The notes under the pieces were generated by a model, which saw nothing but the letters and a program-made list of their open reading frames with translations, had not been told where the DNA came from and ran no database searches. The position numbers were made by a program, and so were the translations under genes. Shown here piece by piece: positions 61,556 to 64,000 of a stretch of 64,000 nucleotides of DNA (the first letter of the stretch is position 1; every line of letters begins with the position of its first letter). Origin of the DNA: JBEVOS01 sp044226655 (GTDB lineage: Bacteria; Pseudomonadota; Alphaproteobacteria; Caulobacterales; Aquidulcibacteraceae); NCBI GenBank assembly GCA_044226655.1, contig JBGAGO010000002.1, positions 1-64,000 on the forward strand. Direction: 5' to 3'.

Positions 61556-63793
61556 ATGGAGCAACAGGCGGCCCGTCCTGCGACCGTGATCGGCATCGGC
61601 GGCCTGCCCATTGGGCGGCCGAGCAAGGGCGCCATTGGGTTCGCGGTCGGATTTTCGCTCTCCGCTGCGCTGAGCGTCACCGCCACGATCATGGCGATTT
61701 CGGATTCCGGGCCGGCCGATCAGGTCATGGTCTGGATGCTCCTGGCCAGCCTCGCAGTGAACGCAGTGCTCGCCGTGATCCTCATCCACCGCATCCTGCG
61801 GATCGCGCGCCAGCGCCGGAGCGCTGCGACCGGCGCGCGTCTCCATCTTCGCTTCGCAGCGCTGTTCAGTTTGGCCGCGGTTGTGCCGGCGGTGATCGTC
61901 GCGGTCTTTCTCGGCGCTGTGCTCACCCAGGGCCTCGAGCAATGGTTCTCGAGCCGGATGAAAACGGCCATCGACAACGCCGCCGCAGTCGGCCGCACCT
62001 ACATCGACATTTCGACCGCCAATCTGAGCGGCGAGGTTCAGGCCATGGGCGGCGACCTGAACAATGCGCGCGATGCGCTCACCAATGATTCCACGCGCTA
62101 CGCCCGGTTCCTCCAACTGCAAACCGAACGGCGCCTGCTCTCGGCCGCCTATGTGATCGACCGGCATGGCGCAGTGCTGGCGCGGGCGGAAGATCCGCGC
62201 GGCGGCCCCGGCTTCCGTATGCCGTCGCAGCAGACGCTCAGCGGCGCCGACAGCGGCGATGTTGTGATCCGCTTTGACGAGACCACCAACCGCATCCGCG
62301 CCGTCTATCGGCTCACGGCCTATCCCGACGCCTATCTCTATGTGACGCGCGATCTCCAGCCGGGCGTTTTGAGCCGGCTGCGCGAATTCGAGACCTCGGT
62401 CCTGGCTTATCGCGATGCGGAGCGGCGGCGCGGGCAGCTCCAGTTCATCTACATCCTCTCGTATATCGCGATCGCATCGCTCGTGATCCTCGGCGCGGTG
62501 TGGCTGGGCCTCGCCAACGCGACGAGCATTTCCGAGCCCATCGGCCGGCTGGCGGACGCCGCGCGGCGCGTCTCGTCCGGCGATTTCCGAGCGCGCGTGA
62601 ACTCGAACGATGCGCCCGACGAGGTGGGCGAACTGGCGCAGACCTTCAACCAGATGACGGCGCAACTGGCCGATCAGCGCGCCGATCTCGTCACGGCGCA
62701 GGAAGATGCCGAGAGCCGGTCGCGGTTCATTCAGGCGGTCCTCGGCGGCGTGAGCGCGGGCGTCATCGGCCTCGACCGGGACGGGCGTATCAGTGCGGTC
62801 AATCGCTCGGCGGCGCATCTCTTGGGCATGGACAACGCCCCGCTGATGGGGCGGCGGCTCATCGATGTGGCGCCTGAATTCGCCGATCTGCTGAATGCCG
62901 CGCCGCCGCAGGGCGAGCGCGCGCCCGAACGCATCGATCTGGTGCGCGAGAGCTTTACGTCGAACCTGTCGGTGCGGATGAGCGCCGACCCCGAGACCGG
63001 CGGCTACGTGCTGACCTTCGACGACATGACGAAGGTGATTTTGGCCCAGCGCCAGGAAGCCTGGAAGGACGTGGCGCGCCGCATCGCGCACGAGATCAAG
63101 AACCCGCTGACGCCGATCCAGCTCTCCGCCGAGCGGCTGCAACGCAAATACGAATCCGAAATTCGCTCGGACCCGGAGATATTCCGGCGTTGCACGGACA
63201 CGATTTTGCGCCAAGTGTCCGACATCGGCCGCATGGTCGATGAGTTTTCCGCCTTCGCGCGCATGCCGACGCCGCGCATGGAATTCGCGGATATGAGCGA
63301 ATTGGTCCGCTCCAGCGTGTTTTCGCAGCGGCTCGTCTATCCCGACATTCAGTTCGAGCCCTTGGGCGTGGATGCGCCGATCGGCCTCATTTGCGATGAG
63401 CGCCTGATCGGGCAAGCGCTGCTCAATCTTCTGAAGAACGCCGCCGAAAGCATCCAAGGGCGACGCCAGCGCGATGGCGAGCCGAAGGATGGGCGCGTAA
63501 CGTTGCGGCTGCGCGATCTCGACTATGGCGTGCAGTTTGAAGTGACCGACAACGGCCTGGGCTTTCCGCCGCAAGGCCGCGACCGGTTGATTGAACCTTA
63601 TGTGACAACGCGCACCAAAGGCTCTGGGCTGGGCCTCGCCATCGTGGCGCGCATTGTGGAAGACCATGGCGGCCTCATCGAGCTCGATGATGCGCCGCCG
63701 CCGGGGCAAGGGGCGGTGGTCCGGTTTGTGCTGCCGAAGCGGTTCGCCAATCCCGCTGAACAGCAGGCCGAAGTGGGCGAAGGAGCCATCTGA
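61556..63793 (+). CDS. ntrY: Membrane sensor histidine kinase NtrY
   Basis: A 745-residue kinase. Two N-terminal membrane helices, a periplasmic sensory part, another helix near 300, then HAMP (ANATSISEPIGRLADAARRV), PAS (about 395-500) and kinase core: RRIAHEIKNPLTPIQLSAER with the phosphorylated His, LNLLKNAAESI, NGLGFPPQ and GSGLGLAIVARI. It pairs with NtrX, 2 nt downstream. There are 35 nt between ntrC and ntrY. Confidence 0.95.
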   Translation: MEQQAARPATVIGIGGLPIGRPSKGAIGFAVGFSLSAALSVTATIMAISDSGPADQVMVWMLLASLAVNAVLAVILIHRILRIARQRRSAATGARLHLRFAALFSLAAVVPAVIVAVFLGAVLTQGLEQWFSSRMKTAIDNAAAVGRTYIDISTANLSGEVQAMGGDLNNARDALTNDSTRYARFLQLQTERRLLSAAYVIDRHGAVLARAEDPRGGPGFRMPSQQTLSGADSGDVVIRFDETTNRIRAVYRLTAYPDAYLYVTRDLQPGVLSRLREFETSVLAYRDAERRRGQLQFIYILSYIAIASLVILGAVWLGLANATSISEPIGRLADAARRVSSGDFRARVNSNDAPDEVGELAQTFNQMTAQLADQRADLVTAQEDAESRSRFIQAVLGGVSAGVIGLDRDGRISAVNRSAAHLLGMDNAPLMGRRLIDVAPEFADLLNAAPPQGERAPERIDLVRESFTSNLSVRMSADPETGGYVLTFDDMTKVILAQRQEAWKDVARRIAHEIKNPLTPIQLSAERLQRKYESEIRSDPEIFRRCTDTILRQVSDIGRMVDEFSAFARMPTPRMEFADMSELVRSSVFSQRLVYPDIQFEPLGVDAPIGLICDERLIGQALLNLLKNAAESIQGRRQRDGEPKDGRVTLRLRDLDYGVQFEVTDNGLGFPPQGRDRLIEPYVTTRTKGSGLGLAIVARIVEDHGGLIELDDAPPPGQGAVVRFVLPKRFANPAEQQAEVGEGAI

Positions 63794-63795
63794 CA

Positions 63796-64000
63796 ATGCC
63801 GTCCGACATCCTCGTCATCGATGACGAAGCCGACATTCGCGAGCTGGTCTCCGGCATTCTCGAAGACAGCGGCCACACCGTGCGCGTCGCGCGCGACGGC
63901 GATGAAGCGCTTGAGGCCGTGCGCCGGCGCGCGCCCGCGCTCGCCATCCTCGACATCTGGCTTCAAGGCAGCCGCATCGACGGTCTCGATCTCTTGTCGC
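63796..64000 (+). CDS. ntrX: Response regulator NtrX, N-terminal part (runs off the window)
   Basis: The first 68 codons. DILVIDDEADIRELVSGILE, ARDGDEALEAVRRRAPALAI and LDIWLQGSRIDGLDLL are the receiver domain, with the acidic pocket Asp pair and the phospho-acceptor Asp in LDIW. The AAA+ and DNA-binding domains lie beyond 64000. It follows ntrY by 2 nt. Confidence 0.93.
   Translation, partial: MPSDILVIDDEADIRELVSGILEDSGHTVRVARDGDEALEAVRRRAPALAILDIWLQGSRIDGLDLLS

Noticed and set aside
61484..63796. 770-codon reverse-strand open frame over ntrY
   Set aside because: Antisense of a clear histidine kinase gene with typical low-information composition.

Overview
This is a GC-rich alphaproteobacterial chromosome segment, read from the sequence without database searches. 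The best guess is a Caulobacterales/Hyphomonadaceae-like lineage. Support comes from the uninterrupted S10-spc-alpha ribosomal superoperon with no rpmJ or infA between secY and rpsM, an ATP12 chaperone, fused IspDF, DUF4167 after prmC, the comF-grxC-nitrilase-DUF1178 and ubiG/lysC neighbourhood, ptsP after lysC, and ntrBC-ntrYX. No insertion sequences, prophage genes, CRISPR arrays or rRNA genes were seen. Genes are tightly packed, with many 4-nt ATGA/GTGA overlaps.

1-15.5 kb: the end of tuf and its terminator, a membrane-anchored GIN (DUF2807) protein, then rpsJ to rplO, secY, adk, and rpsM-rpsK-rpoA-rplQ, closed by a terminator. A promoter-like site precedes rpsJ and another precedes rpsM.

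15.5-29.9 kb: a four-gene glyoxalase/ArsR/MmcQ/SRPBCC operon under a promoter-overlapping palindrome; a DegP-type protease; rarA, two RluA-family pseudouridine synthases, crcB, ATP12 chaperone, an acyl-CoA carboxylase beta subunit and a thioredoxin-fold protein; a reverse-strand padR-pspC operon followed by two tiny membrane proteins; a TauD-like dioxygenase, msrB, and an unusual ParA-type ATPase with a TIR-like N-terminal domain plus an 86-residue partner.

29.9-45 kb: class II DAHP synthase, a lipoprotein, gshB, folE, a VOC/carboxymuconolactone-decarboxylase-like pair, tRNA-Leu(CAA), a YqaA-type membrane protein, dsbB, coq7, a GNAT, a methyltransferase, comF, grxC, a nitrilase, DUF1178, ubiG, lysC and ptsP.

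45-64 kb: rodZ-like gene and ispG, two small unknown proteins, prfA, prmC, a 295-bp structured intergenic stretch, DUF4167, an acyl-activating enzyme, lipA, a COQ10/RatA-type protein, cinA-type amidase, a large membrane/spermidine-synthase-like fusion, ispDF, and the nitrogen regulators ntrB, ntrC, ntrY and the start of ntrX.

Most of the window is housekeeping. The observations most worth checking are the TIR-like/ParA fusion, the 22-residue motif shared by pspC and the two tiny downstream membrane genes, NtrC lacking the GAFTGA loop, and the possible structured RNA upstream of DUF4167.
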